Source: an uncultured Alphaproteobacteria bacterium
GTDB taxonomy: Bacteria > Pseudomonadota > Alphaproteobacteria > HIMB59 > GCA-002718135
Length of the DNA stretch: 64,000 nucleotides
NCBI GenBank assembly: GCA_902577425.1
Contig: CACGZD010000001.1
Span: 1-64,000 of the forward strand
Direction: 5' to 3'
Shown here: in pieces, positions 1-8,410 of the stretch
Numbering within the stretch: position 1 is the first letter of the stretch
Layout of the letters: each line of letters starts with the position of its first letter
Notes under the pieces: generated by a model
Seen by the model: the letters and a program-made list of their open reading frames with translations, nothing else
What the model was told of the DNA's origin: nothing
Database searches by the model: none
Program-made: the position numbers and the translations under genes

Positions 1-26
1 GATCCTATAATGGCTACTTTTGTCAT
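1..26 (-). CDS. N-terminus of a dinucleotide-binding protein (partial, runs off left edge)
   Basis: A minus-strand ATG at 26-24 opens a frame reading MTKVAIIG to the window edge, preceded by a GAGGT-type ribosome binding site about 7 nt upstream. The beta-strand plus glycine start is typical of Rossmann-fold flavoproteins and NAD(P) oxidoreductases. It is divergent from the betaine/TMAO-type transporter. In marine Alphaproteobacteria such transporters can neighbour the flavin monooxygenase Tmm, so an FMO is one possibility, but eight residues cannot decide this. Confidence 0.4.
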
Positions 27-176
27 TTTTCTTACCTCAATATATTAAATTACCAATTATTCCCTAAAAATTATAATATTAAAAGATAAAAGTTATTTCA
101 TAATATGCAACAAATTAGTTGCTTTATTTTCATTATTAATTACCGTTTTATTAGATTTAAATCTTAACGAACCTAT

Positions 177-182
177 AGGAGG
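177..182 (+). promoter_or_regulatory. Perfect Shine-Dalgarno AGGAGG of the binding-protein gene
   Basis: AGGAGG lies 4 nt before the ATG at 187. Many other genes in this window have weak or no recognisable SD. The same full motif precedes the two other ABC binding-protein genes (at 15918-15923 and 30871-30876, minus strand), which fits high-level translation of periplasmic binding proteins. Confidence 0.75.
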
Positions 183-186
183 AATT

Positions 187-1128
187 ATGTTTAAGACTTT
201 AATAAAGGTCGCAGCAGTTTTTTCAGTACTATTATTTAGTAGTATTTCAAAAGCAGCTGACCCTATTAGAATTCCAGTTTTAAACTGGTCGAGCCAAATT
301 GTTATGGCAAATGTTATGGCTCAAGTGTTTGAAGAAATGGGATATACAGCAGAGTTGGTTCCTGCAGAATCTGCTTCAAGATATGAAGCAGTAAGAATTG
401 GAGACCTACATGTTGCTCATGAAACTTGGGAGTCAACTATGGCTCTTCCATTCTACGAAGCAATGGACAAAGGTGGATTGATTGATGCAGGAAGCCACAA
501 TCTAATTACTTTTGAAGAAATGGGTGTGCCAAACTGGGTAATTGAAGAAGGGCTTTGTCCTGGTCTGCCTAATTGGGAAGCTCTTAAAGATCCTGCATGT
601 GCAGCAAACTTTGCTACTGCAGACTCAGATGGAAAAGGTCGTTGGTTAGAAGGTCCTTATGAATGGCATACTGAAGTTATGCCTAATAGACTTAAAGGAT
701 TAGGAATTGATGATTTATGGACAGTTAAATTTGCTGGTAGTGCAGATGCATTATGGGCTGAATTAAAAGCTGCAAAAGCAGAAGGTCGTGGAACAGTTAT
801 CTTCAATTGGTCTCCAAACTTTACTGATGCTGCAGGATTTACATTCATTGATTTTCCACCTTATTTTGAAGGATGTAGATTGGAAAATGGTGGGACTTTA
901 GAAACTACTGGATGTGGTTCTCCTAAAGGATGGCTTAAAAAAGCTGCTCATATCAAATTCCCTCTTACTCATCCATCTGCTTATAAATTCTATACAAAAA
1001 TGTCATTTACAGCTCCACAAATTGGCTTAATGGCAGATTTAGTTGATAGCCAAGGCATGGATCATGCTGCAGCTGCGACAGAATTTATTAAGCAACATAG
1101 AGATCTTATTGATCTTTGGAAAAATTAA
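187..1128 (+). CDS. Betaine/TMAO-type ABC transporter substrate-binding protein (OpuAC/ProX family)
   Basis: Periplasmic binding protein for a quaternary or methylated amine. Residues 1-23 form a signal peptide (basic start, hydrophobic core, SKA/AD cleavage site). The mature part has the OpuAC fold, with aromatic residues suited to cation-pi binding (Trp34 in LNWSS, Trp81 in HETWES, FNWSPNF further on) and two Cys pairs. It opens a transporter cluster with an ATPase and a fused permease. The wording around CPGLPNWEAL and VIFNWSPNF recalls TmoX, the TMAO-binding protein of Roseobacters, more than classical ProX. Glycine betaine, choline or DMSP remain possible ligands. The start is fixed by the SD and signal peptide. 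Confidence 0.88.
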   Translation: MFKTLIKVAAVFSVLLFSSISKAADPIRIPVLNWSSQIVMANVMAQVFEEMGYTAELVPAESASRYEAVRIGDLHVAHETWESTMALPFYEAMDKGGLIDAGSHNLITFEEMGVPNWVIEEGLCPGLPNWEALKDPACAANFATADSDGKGRWLEGPYEWHTEVMPNRLKGLGIDDLWTVKFAGSADALWAELKAAKAEGRGTVIFNWSPNFTDAAGFTFIDFPPYFEGCRLENGGTLETTGCGSPKGWLKKAAHIKFPLTHPSAYKFYTKMSFTAPQIGLMADLVDSQGMDHAAAATEFIKQHRDLIDLWKN

Positions 1129-1150
1129 TTCTTTTAGTATTTTAATTAAA

Positions 1151-1180
1151 AATCCTCCCTTAAAGGGAGGATTTTTTTTG
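1151..1180 (+). terminator. Intrinsic terminator after the binding-protein gene
   Basis: A perfect 10-bp inverted repeat (AATCCTCCCT / AGGGAGGATT) with a 3-nt loop is followed by a run of eight T. It lies 22 nt after the binding-protein stop and before the ATPase gene, so it probably attenuates read-through and keeps the binding protein in excess. Confidence 0.9.
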
Positions 1181-1240
1181 TTTTATTTAAATATAAATTG
1201 TAATAGTTTCATTATTTATAAAATAATAAAGTAGGTAATA

Positions 1241-2275
1241 ATGTCAGATAATAACCAACCTTCTGTAATAAAATGTGAATCAGTTTTTAAAATTTTTGGC
1301 AACAATGCTAAAAGACTTTTAGAAAACTCTAGTGGAAATGTTGACGCAAAAACTTTTCAAGATGCAGGATGTATCGTAGGAGTAAATAATGCTTCATTCG
1401 ATGTAAAAAAAGGTGAAATGTTAGTTGTAATGGGTTTATCTGGCTCTGGTAAATCAACTTTGCTTCGCTGTATTTCAAGATTAACCGAAGCAACTTCAGG
1501 AAAAATATTTATAGACGGAGATGATTTACTTACAATGAATAATAAAGAATTAATTGAATTGAGAAGAAATAAAATGGGAATGGTTTTTCAAAACTTTGCA
1601 TTATTACCACATAAAACTGTATTAGAAAATATAGCTTTTCCTCTTCAAATTAAAGGCACTAATACTAACGAGAGTATTGCTAAAGCAATGGAAATGGTTG
1701 AATTAGTAGGTTTAAAGGGTAGAGAAAATTATTTTCCAAGAGAATTAAGCGGTGGTCAACAACAAAGAGTTGGTATAGCAAGATCACTTGCTGTGGAACC
1801 AGATATTTGGTTTTTAGATGAACCTTTTTCAGCTCTTGATCCTTTAATTAGGAAAGAAATGCAAGATGAGTTCTTAAGACTTCAAGGAGTTCTTAAAAAA
1901 ACAATAATGTTTGTTACTCATGATTTTGATGAAGCTCTAAGATTGGCTGATCGAATAGCAATAATGAAAGATGGAATTATTGAGCAACTAGATACACCTG
2001 ATAATATTGTTCTAAATCCAGCTACTGAATATGTTAAAAAATTTACCGAAGATGTTCCTAGAGAAAAAGTTCTTAAAATTGAATCAATTATGGATCCTAT
2101 TGATTCTAATGCATCAAGCAATATTGAGATATCTAAAGATGCTATTATTGAAACATTGGCGGAGTCAATACTTAATAGTAAAGAAATATTGAAAGTAGTT
2201 GATGCTAACAAAAATAATGAAATAGTCGGATCGCTTGATCCTGCAAAAGTAATAAAAGTTTTATTTGGAAAATAA
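1241..2275 (+). CDS. Betaine/proline-type ABC transporter ATP-binding protein (ProV/OpuAA family)
   Basis: Cytoplasmic ATPase that powers the adjacent importer. Walker A GLSGSGKST is near residue 65, the ABC signature LSGGQQQR near 169, Walker B WFLDEP near 190 and the H-loop THD near 226. The extended N-terminus before the P-loop (about 60 residues) is typical of ProV/OpuAA/TmoV proteins. The region after about residue 260 resembles a short, degenerate CBS-like regulatory tail. It follows the terminator at 1151-1180 and is 14 nt upstream of the permease gene. Confidence 0.92.
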   Translation: MSDNNQPSVIKCESVFKIFGNNAKRLLENSSGNVDAKTFQDAGCIVGVNNASFDVKKGEMLVVMGLSGSGKSTLLRCISRLTEATSGKIFIDGDDLLTMNNKELIELRRNKMGMVFQNFALLPHKTVLENIAFPLQIKGTNTNESIAKAMEMVELVGLKGRENYFPRELSGGQQQRVGIARSLAVEPDIWFLDEPFSALDPLIRKEMQDEFLRLQGVLKKTIMFVTHDFDEALRLADRIAIMKDGIIEQLDTPDNIVLNPATEYVKKFTEDVPREKVLKIESIMDPIDSNASSNIEISKDAIIETLAESILNSKEILKVVDANKNNEIVGSLDPAKVIKVLFGK

Positions 2276-2289
2276 TTACAAAATGTTCA

Positions 2290-4347
2290 ATGTTAAACAA
2301 TTTTAAAAAATCAAAACCACAGCAATTTAGTTTTTTAATTTTAATATTTCTTTTTTTATACTTTATTGTTCCTGAAGATGAAAATAGTTTACTTTGGAGA
2401 TTGCCACCTTTGCTAAAGGATATTCCAGCATTTATAAATTACTTATTAGATAATTTAATGTTTAATTGGCTTACTATTCCAGTATACGATCCTGATTGGG
2501 GTATGTATGAAGATCAAGCTATTGTTAGATTAATAACAAGATCAATTTCTGATTTTCTTTTATTTTTGATCATATTTATAAGAGAGTTTTTTCTTGGAGG
2601 AATGCAAACAATTAGTTCGCTAACTGGAGACTCGTTAAAAGGACTTAAATTGGCTTACCTACCAGCAATTCCATGGACAGCTGTAATCATGGGATTATTT
2701 ATTCTGGGCTATAAACTACAAGGTTTAAGTTTAGCTTTAATAGCAAGCTTAGGTTTTTTTTATGTTTCTGTTTTTGGTCAATGGGAACCTACAATGGAAA
2801 CGCTATCTTTAGTTCTAGTAACTGCACCTATTTGTTTTATTTTGGGATTGTTTTTTGGAATTTTAGGCTATTTGAGTAAAAAAGTAGAAACTACTCTCCA
2901 ACCAATTTTAAACGTAGCTCAAACAATGCCTCACTTTTCGTATTTAGTCCCTATTATTGTATTTTTTGGAGTTGGAGATCATGCAGGAGCAGTAGCAACG
3001 ATTATTTTTGCAACACCCCCTATGATACGACTAACAATTTTAGGACTAAGAAAAATTTCACCAGAAATTGTTGAATCAGGATTGATGAGTGGCTGCAATA
3101 GATTTCAATTATTATTTAGAGTATTAATACCAACTGCAAGAAGAGATATTTTAATAGGAGTAAATCAAGTAATCATGCAATGTCTTGCAATGACAACAAT
3201 AGCTGCTTTTATTGGTGCTAAAGGATTAGGTTTTAATTTAAAAGTTGCTTTAAACGGTCTTAAAATTGGTAAAGCAGCAGAAATAGGTATTTGTGTTGTT
3301 ATTATTGCTGTTGTTTTAGACAAGTTATCTTTAGCTTGGGCAAACAAACAAAAAGATTATTTTGCAAACTTAAGTTTTTTTCAGAGAAACAAGGCATTTG
3401 TATATTTTTTATTTCTAACATTAATACTAGGAATAATTGCTTACTTTAGTGCGTCCTATTTTGAAGAAGGAATAAATTTTCTATATTTAATACCTTTTGG
3501 TAAAGGATTAACAATTGCGCCTTTATTAGATGCTGGAGTAGATTGGATCTGGGAAACATTTTTCTATTATTTAAATATTTTTAACAAATTTTTAATTACT
3601 TATGTTCTTTTTGTAATGAGAGATGCATATTTAGGAATGCCAGTAGTATCAACTTTCTTCTTAATTATGGGAGCTGGCTATATCATAGGAGGTATTAGAT
3701 CTTGTCTAATTGTTGGAGGTCTAATTCTTTTTATTGCTTTATCTGAATATTGGAACAGAGCATTAATTACCGCTTATATGGCAACTTTTGCTGTTGGAAT
3801 TTCTGCAATAAATGGAATTATTGTAGGCTCATTATGCGCTCGTAATGAAATCTCAACCAAAATTATACTTTCTATTTGTGATTTTTTTCAAACTTTCCCA
3901 TCCTTTATTTATCTTATCCCTGTTATTCTACTTTTTGGAATTACAGATACATCAGTAATGATTGCTGCAATAGCTTATGCTTCCGTGCCTGCAACAAGAT
4001 ATACTGTAGAAGGACTAAGAAGTGTGCCACCTTCTTTGCATGATGCAGGATCTATGTCAGGAGTATCAAATCTACAAAGATGGATCTCGATAGAGTTTCC
4101 TCTTGCCTTGCCTCATATTATGCTGGGATTAAATCAAACAGTTATTTTTGCATTAATGATGATTGTTTTGGGAGCATTAATTGGAACAGAAGATTTAGGT
4201 CAAATAATTATGGGCAGTCTATCTAGGCCTGGCGGTGCTGGGATAGGTTTTACATTAGGGATATTTGTATCATTTATATGCTTAGCAGTAGATAACTTAA
4301 TTCGAACTTGGACTGATGAAAGAAAAAAATTATTAGGAATAAGTTAA
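2290..4347 (+). CDS. Fused double permease of the betaine/TMAO-type ABC transporter (ProW-like x2)
   Basis: At 685 aa this is about twice the length of ProW. Two BPD_transp_1 modules are visible in tandem, each with its own EAA-type coupling loop: one near residues 255-275 (ESGLMSGCNRFQLLFRV) and one near 590-610 (DAGSMSGVSNLQRW). The transmembrane dimer is therefore supplied as one polypeptide, as in the large TmoW-type permeases. Its stop abuts the stop of the convergent SDR gene with no spacer. The start is ATG at 2290 with little SD, so translation is probably coupled to the ATPase gene. Confidence 0.88.
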   Translation: MLNNFKKSKPQQFSFLILIFLFLYFIVPEDENSLLWRLPPLLKDIPAFINYLLDNLMFNWLTIPVYDPDWGMYEDQAIVRLITRSISDFLLFLIIFIREFFLGGMQTISSLTGDSLKGLKLAYLPAIPWTAVIMGLFILGYKLQGLSLALIASLGFFYVSVFGQWEPTMETLSLVLVTAPICFILGLFFGILGYLSKKVETTLQPILNVAQTMPHFSYLVPIIVFFGVGDHAGAVATIIFATPPMIRLTILGLRKISPEIVESGLMSGCNRFQLLFRVLIPTARRDILIGVNQVIMQCLAMTTIAAFIGAKGLGFNLKVALNGLKIGKAAEIGICVVIIAVVLDKLSLAWANKQKDYFANLSFFQRNKAFVYFLFLTLILGIIAYFSASYFEEGINFLYLIPFGKGLTIAPLLDAGVDWIWETFFYYLNIFNKFLITYVLFVMRDAYLGMPVVSTFFLIMGAGYIIGGIRSCLIVGGLILFIALSEYWNRALITAYMATFAVGISAINGIIVGSLCARNEISTKIILSICDFFQTFPSFIYLIPVILLFGITDTSVMIAAIAYASVPATRYTVEGLRSVPPSLHDAGSMSGVSNLQRWISIEFPLALPHIMLGLNQTVIFALMMIVLGALIGTEDLGQIIMGSLSRPGGAGIGFTLGIFVSFICLAVDNLIRTWTDERKKLLGIS

Positions 4348-5202
4348 TTATTCTCCCAATAAACTATCATCTAAAATATTTGTATCATAAGCACTATATG
4401 AATGCCAACCATGAACAGTTTGATCTAGATCAATTACACTTCCTGTCATAAGTCCTGAGTCTTCTGAGCTCATAAAAGCTATAGCTCTTGCTACATCTAT
4501 TGGTTTTGTTAATCTTTTAAAGGGAACTTTTTTTTCTGCTTTTTCTAGCCAATCCTCTCCTCCTTTGTGAACTTTTGTCTGAATATCATGTTCTGCAGGA
4601 GTATCAGTCCATCCAATGTTCAAAGCATTAACTCTTATTTGATGACCAGAAACTGAATTTGCAATATTTTTTGTCATTGCCGCCAAAGCTGCTTTTGAGC
4701 CACTATAAGCAACAATAAATGGCATACCACTATACATGGCCATAGATAAAAGATTTACTATTGTTCCCTTAATTTTATCCCTTATCATTATTTTAATAGT
4801 TTCTTGCATCAAAATAAATGGGGCTCTTGTATTGACATTATAATTACTTTCATAATTTTCTAAAGTAGCACTTAAAATAGTTCCTCGTTGAGTATATCCA
4901 GCAATATTGATAAGAGAGTGTATAGTTCCAAAATTTTTATCTGTTTCAGAAATTATTTTTTTACAATCATCTACTTTTGAAAGATCAGCCTTAACATAAA
5001 TACATTCTGCTCCTAATGACTCTATTTCCTTTTTAACATTTTGACCTTTTTCTTCTTGTCGACCACAAATAGTTATTGCCTTTGCTCCTCTTGCTGCAAG
5101 AAGTTTTGCTGTCTCAGCACCACTTCCCTGAGTACTACCAGTAACAACAATTACTTTGTCTTTAAATTGGCAACTTAAATCATTAACATATTTTTTATCC
5201 AT
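4348..5202 (-). CDS. SDR-family NAD(P)-dependent oxidoreductase
   Basis: Classical short-chain dehydrogenase of 284 aa. The TGSTQGSGAE cofactor motif lies near residue 20, a Ser in the LLSMAM segment near 150, and the catalytic YSGSK motif near 165. The C-terminus is longer than in many SDRs. An AAGG-type SD precedes the ATG. It is the last gene of the minus-strand run with the PhyH and Gfo/Idh genes, so a sugar or polyol substrate is plausible. The exact substrate is unknown. Confidence 0.85.
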   Translation of the reverse strand: MDKKYVNDLSCQFKDKVIVVTGSTQGSGAETAKLLAARGAKAITICGRQEEKGQNVKKEIESLGAECIYVKADLSKVDDCKKIISETDKNFGTIHSLINIAGYTQRGTILSATLENYESNYNVNTRAPFILMQETIKIMIRDKIKGTIVNLLSMAMYSGMPFIVAYSGSKAALAAMTKNIANSVSGHQIRVNALNIGWTDTPAEHDIQTKVHKGGEDWLEKAEKKVPFKRLTKPIDVARAIAFMSSEDSGLMTGSVIDLDQTVHGWHSYSAYDTNILDDSLLGE

Positions 5203-5251
5203 AAAATTTCCTTTAATTAAAATAACATATTATTTATTTTATACACCTTCT

Positions 5252-6088
5252 TTAGTCTGCTTCTTGCATTACTCTTGGATAATCATAGCCAAATAATAAT
5301 TTTTTTAAATCTTCTGAAAAATTATTTTTGATATCCTCTCCACCTGGAAATTTTGAACTTTTTTCCCAATCTTCCATTGGCTTCACAAAACCTGGTAAAT
5401 ATTGACCTAGTATAGCTCTTCTATCTCCTGAATTTTTTTTGCTCTCATAAGAACCATGCCAACATGCACCTGTCATCAAAAATGCTGAACCAGATTCTCC
5501 AGTAACATTTATGCATTCGTCAAAATATTTTTTTGTATCTTTAGGATATATTCCCCATTTCTGAGAACCAGGAACAAGTGCTGTTGCACCGTTATCTTCA
5601 GTAAAGTCATCTATCATAATTGTAGACTGACAGTTCATCAAAAAACTAAAATTCATGTTATGAGGATATTTATCCATCGAATGCATATCAAAATATGGAT
5701 AATCAACATGTGGGAGTTGAGGTTTGTCTCCAGGATTTACTGTTCTTGCTGCAAACGATCCAAGTACAACACTGCTACCTAATATTTTTTTAAAAACATC
5801 AACAATTCTTTTCTTTTGAGCCATTTTTTCAAAAATTTTTCCTTTATATATAAGGCTCCAAACAATTATTTTTCCTTGAACTAAATTTGCACCATCTTTC
5901 TTATCATCATATTCACCTTGTACAGCTGAATCTCTACCTGCTTCTTTTAATAATTTTTCCATATTTTGGTCAATCAAATCTTTTGCTTCTTTAATTTCTT
6001 CTTTACTAAAGAGATTAGGTATAACAACATAACCCTTTCCATTAATTATTTCATCAGCATCATTTTGAATTTGTTTTTCATAATCCAT
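5252..6088 (-). CDS. Phytanoyl-CoA dioxygenase (PhyH) family Fe(II)/2-oxoglutarate oxygenase
   Basis: PhyH-type non-heme iron oxygenase of 278 aa. The HxD iron ligands are in PHVDYPYFD near residue 127 and the distal His in CWHGS near 213, with a downstream Arg (DRRAIL) suited to 2-oxoglutarate binding. PhyH proteins hydroxylate diverse small molecules, including osmolytes and sugar derivatives. A full AGGAGG SD precedes the ATG by 6 nt. The surrounding dehydrogenases suggest that oxygenation and oxidation work in one pathway, but the substrate cannot be named. Confidence 0.85.
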   Translation of the reverse strand: MDYEKQIQNDADEIINGKGYVVIPNLFSKEEIKEAKDLIDQNMEKLLKEAGRDSAVQGEYDDKKDGANLVQGKIIVWSLIYKGKIFEKMAQKKRIVDVFKKILGSSVVLGSFAARTVNPGDKPQLPHVDYPYFDMHSMDKYPHNMNFSFLMNCQSTIMIDDFTEDNGATALVPGSQKWGIYPKDTKKYFDECINVTGESGSAFLMTGACWHGSYESKKNSGDRRAILGQYLPGFVKPMEDWEKSSKFPGGEDIKNNFSEDLKKLLFGYDYPRVMQEAD

Positions 6089-6133
6089 TTTTCTCCTCCT
6101 TAATGAGCTATATTAATTTTACTATAAAAGACA

Positions 6134-7138
6134 TTAGTCATAATTAATCTTAATATTTTGACCTTTGTTAAGTGATTCATTAGCTGCATTAGCTAATATT
6201 AATGCATTTCTCCCATCTTGAAATGTAACATTTGTATCTTTATTCAATTTGATACTTTGAACAAAATCTTTAAATTGATCTTTGTATGCTTGAGAATATC
6301 TTTCAATAAAAAAGTTTAAAATTGGTTCTTTTGAAAAAGTTTCAGACTCACTAAAATACTCGACTGAACTGGGAGTTTGATTATTTGAAATTGACATACC
6401 TTTACTGCCAAATACTTCCACTCTTTGATCATATCCATAAACAGCTCTTCTTGAATTATTAATATGAACTAATACTCCTTTTTTTGATTTTAGTATGCAC
6501 ATTGTAGTATCATGATCATTAATTTTTTTAATATCATCATTGACCATTTGACTTCCAAATGCAGAAACTTCTACAACTGGATCATCTCCTAAAATAAATC
6601 TAGCAAGATCAAAATCATGTATTGTGCAATCTCTAAATATACCTCCTGAGTCTTTTAAATAATCTAAACTAGGAGGAGCCGGGTCTCGACTCGTTATTAC
6701 AACCATTTCAAGTTGTCCAATTTTTCCTGAGTGGGCAATTTTTTGTACTTGGTTGTGACTAGTATCAAAACGTCTATTAAAACCAATTTGAATAGGAGCT
6801 TTTAAATTTTTAATTTCATCCCAGCATTGATTTACTCTATTGATATCTAGATCGATTGGTTTTTCACAAAAAATTGCCTTACCAGCTTTTGCTGCTTTAA
6901 TAATAAATTCAGTATGCGTAGGAGTAGCAGAAGCAATAAAAACTGCTTGGATATCATTGTTTTCTAATGCCTCTTCAGCAGTTGAAGCAACACTTGCATT
7001 ATATTTATCTGCAAGTTCATTAGCAAACTGTTTGTTTATATCAAAGATATATTTTAAAGAACACTCTGGATGAGAATTAATAATTTCAGCATGCATTTTT
7101 CCTATTCGTCCAGCTCCCATTAAAGAAAAATTAAACAT
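6134..7138 (-). CDS. Gfo/Idh/MocA-family oxidoreductase, inositol 2-dehydrogenase-like
   Basis: NAD(P)-dependent sugar or inositol dehydrogenase of 334 aa. The N-terminal Rossmann motif is MGAGRIG, the family EKP motif is in CEKPIDLD near residue 97, and an HDFDLARF segment carries the usual active-site Asp/His environment near residue 175. It resembles IolG most closely of the three paralogous families here. ACAAAGGAG precedes the start. It is the first of three consecutive but diverged Gfo/Idh genes. Confidence 0.85.
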   Translation of the reverse strand: MFNFSLMGAGRIGKMHAEIINSHPECSLKYIFDINKQFANELADKYNASVASTAEEALENNDIQAVFIASATPTHTEFIIKAAKAGKAIFCEKPIDLDINRVNQCWDEIKNLKAPIQIGFNRRFDTSHNQVQKIAHSGKIGQLEMVVITSRDPAPPSLDYLKDSGGIFRDCTIHDFDLARFILGDDPVVEVSAFGSQMVNDDIKKINDHDTTMCILKSKKGVLVHINNSRRAVYGYDQRVEVFGSKGMSISNNQTPSSVEYFSESETFSKEPILNFFIERYSQAYKDQFKDFVQSIKLNKDTNVTFQDGRNALILANAANESLNKGQNIKINYD

Positions 7139-7183
7139 AAAAACTCCTTTGTATAAATATTATTAACTTCAAAATAATCACGT

Positions 7184-8374
7184 TTAAATTTTTTCCCATT
7201 TAGAGTTATTATTTGAAGATTTTTTTGCAGCAAAAATAAATTTAATACCTTTTACTCCGTCTTCAATATTAGGAAATGTATGATTAGTTTTTTTATTAGA
7301 AAGAATACAATCTGCAAACTCAGTATAAATATTTGAAAAAGCTTCAAAAAAACCTTCAGGATGGCCGGCTGCTAATCGAGACGATTTTAAAGAGAAATCA
7401 GAAACATCGTTGCTAGCTCTAGTAATAATTTTAGTTGATTTATTAAGTTCTGTAAATTTTAAATGATTAGGTTCGTCTTGAAACCATTCAACCGCACCTT
7501 TATTTCCATAAACTCTTATTTTTAATCCGTTCTCTCCACCAGTTGCAGCTGAAGATACCCATATAGAAGCTCTAGCTTTATTGTTCATTCTTAAAATTAA
7601 AAAGGCATTGTCATCTACAGATATTTCTGGAGATAATGAATTAACTTCAGCACTAATTTCTTTAACTTCTAAATTGGTAACATATCTAAGTAAATGATAG
7701 GAGTGGGTTCCAATTTCAGCTAAAATCATTGAAGGTCCGCACATTTTTTTGTCCAATCTCCATTTTAATGTAGATTTTTCATCTTTCTTTTTAATACCAA
7801 CAGTATAACCTTGAGGATATTCAACATTAATCAATAATACTTTACCCAACTTTCCTTTTTCAACTAAATTTTTAGCTTCTCTTAGCATTGGATAGGCAGA
7901 ATAATTATGTGTCAAAGCAAATACTATTTTATGTTTCTTTACTAATTTTTGAAGCTTAATGGCATCCTCTACTGTCGCTGTCAGAGGTTTATCACAAATA
8001 ATATGTATTTTATTTTCAATAAATAATTTTGCTATTTTATAATGATCTCCCGAAGGAGTCATAATTCCTAGAGCTTCAATACCATCAGATCTCTTTGATT
8101 CTTTTTTTGCCATTTCACTATAATTTGCATAACAACGTGAAGGATTAAGGCCTAAAGATGAACCAAAATCTATTGATTTTTTTTTATCTCGTGAAAAAAC
8201 TCCTGCAACAAATTCAAATCGGTTATCAAATCTAGCAGCCAACCTATGTGTATACCCGATAAAAGAACTTGGGCCTCCGCCAACAAAACCTATTTTTATT
8301 TTTTTGTTTTTTGGAAGTGAATCATTCCTCATTAAACCTAAACGGCCAAAAACAACTTTTTTTTCTTTAGTCAT
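7184..8374 (-). CDS. Gfo/Idh/MocA-family oxidoreductase (long form)
   Basis: At 396 aa this is the longest of the three Gfo/Idh proteins. It has a glycine-rich FVGGGPSSFIG cofactor loop near residue 30, a CDKPLTATVEDA motif (DKP variant of EKP) and a GTHSYHLLRY active-site segment. The about 25-residue N-terminal extension before the Rossmann strand is typical of the longer COG0673 subgroup. It is 45 nt from its neighbour. The natural substrate, possibly a sugar or cyclitol, is unknown. Confidence 0.82.
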   Translation of the reverse strand: MTKEKKVVFGRLGLMRNDSLPKNKKIKIGFVGGGPSSFIGYTHRLAARFDNRFEFVAGVFSRDKKKSIDFGSSLGLNPSRCYANYSEMAKKESKRSDGIEALGIMTPSGDHYKIAKLFIENKIHIICDKPLTATVEDAIKLQKLVKKHKIVFALTHNYSAYPMLREAKNLVEKGKLGKVLLINVEYPQGYTVGIKKKDEKSTLKWRLDKKMCGPSMILAEIGTHSYHLLRYVTNLEVKEISAEVNSLSPEISVDDNAFLILRMNNKARASIWVSSAATGGENGLKIRVYGNKGAVEWFQDEPNHLKFTELNKSTKIITRASNDVSDFSLKSSRLAAGHPEGFFEAFSNIYTEFADCILSNKKTNHTFPNIEDGVKGIKFIFAAKKSSNNNSKWEKI

Positions 8375-8410
8375 TGATTTTTATTTCTACTAAAAAATTT
8401 TTCATACAGT

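Noticed and set aside
107-122. GCAAC-AAATTA-GTTGC hairpin upstream of the first binding-protein gene, followed by T-rich sequence
   Set aside because: Only a 5-bp stem in AT-rich DNA. It could be a weak terminator or leader element but is not distinguishable from chance.
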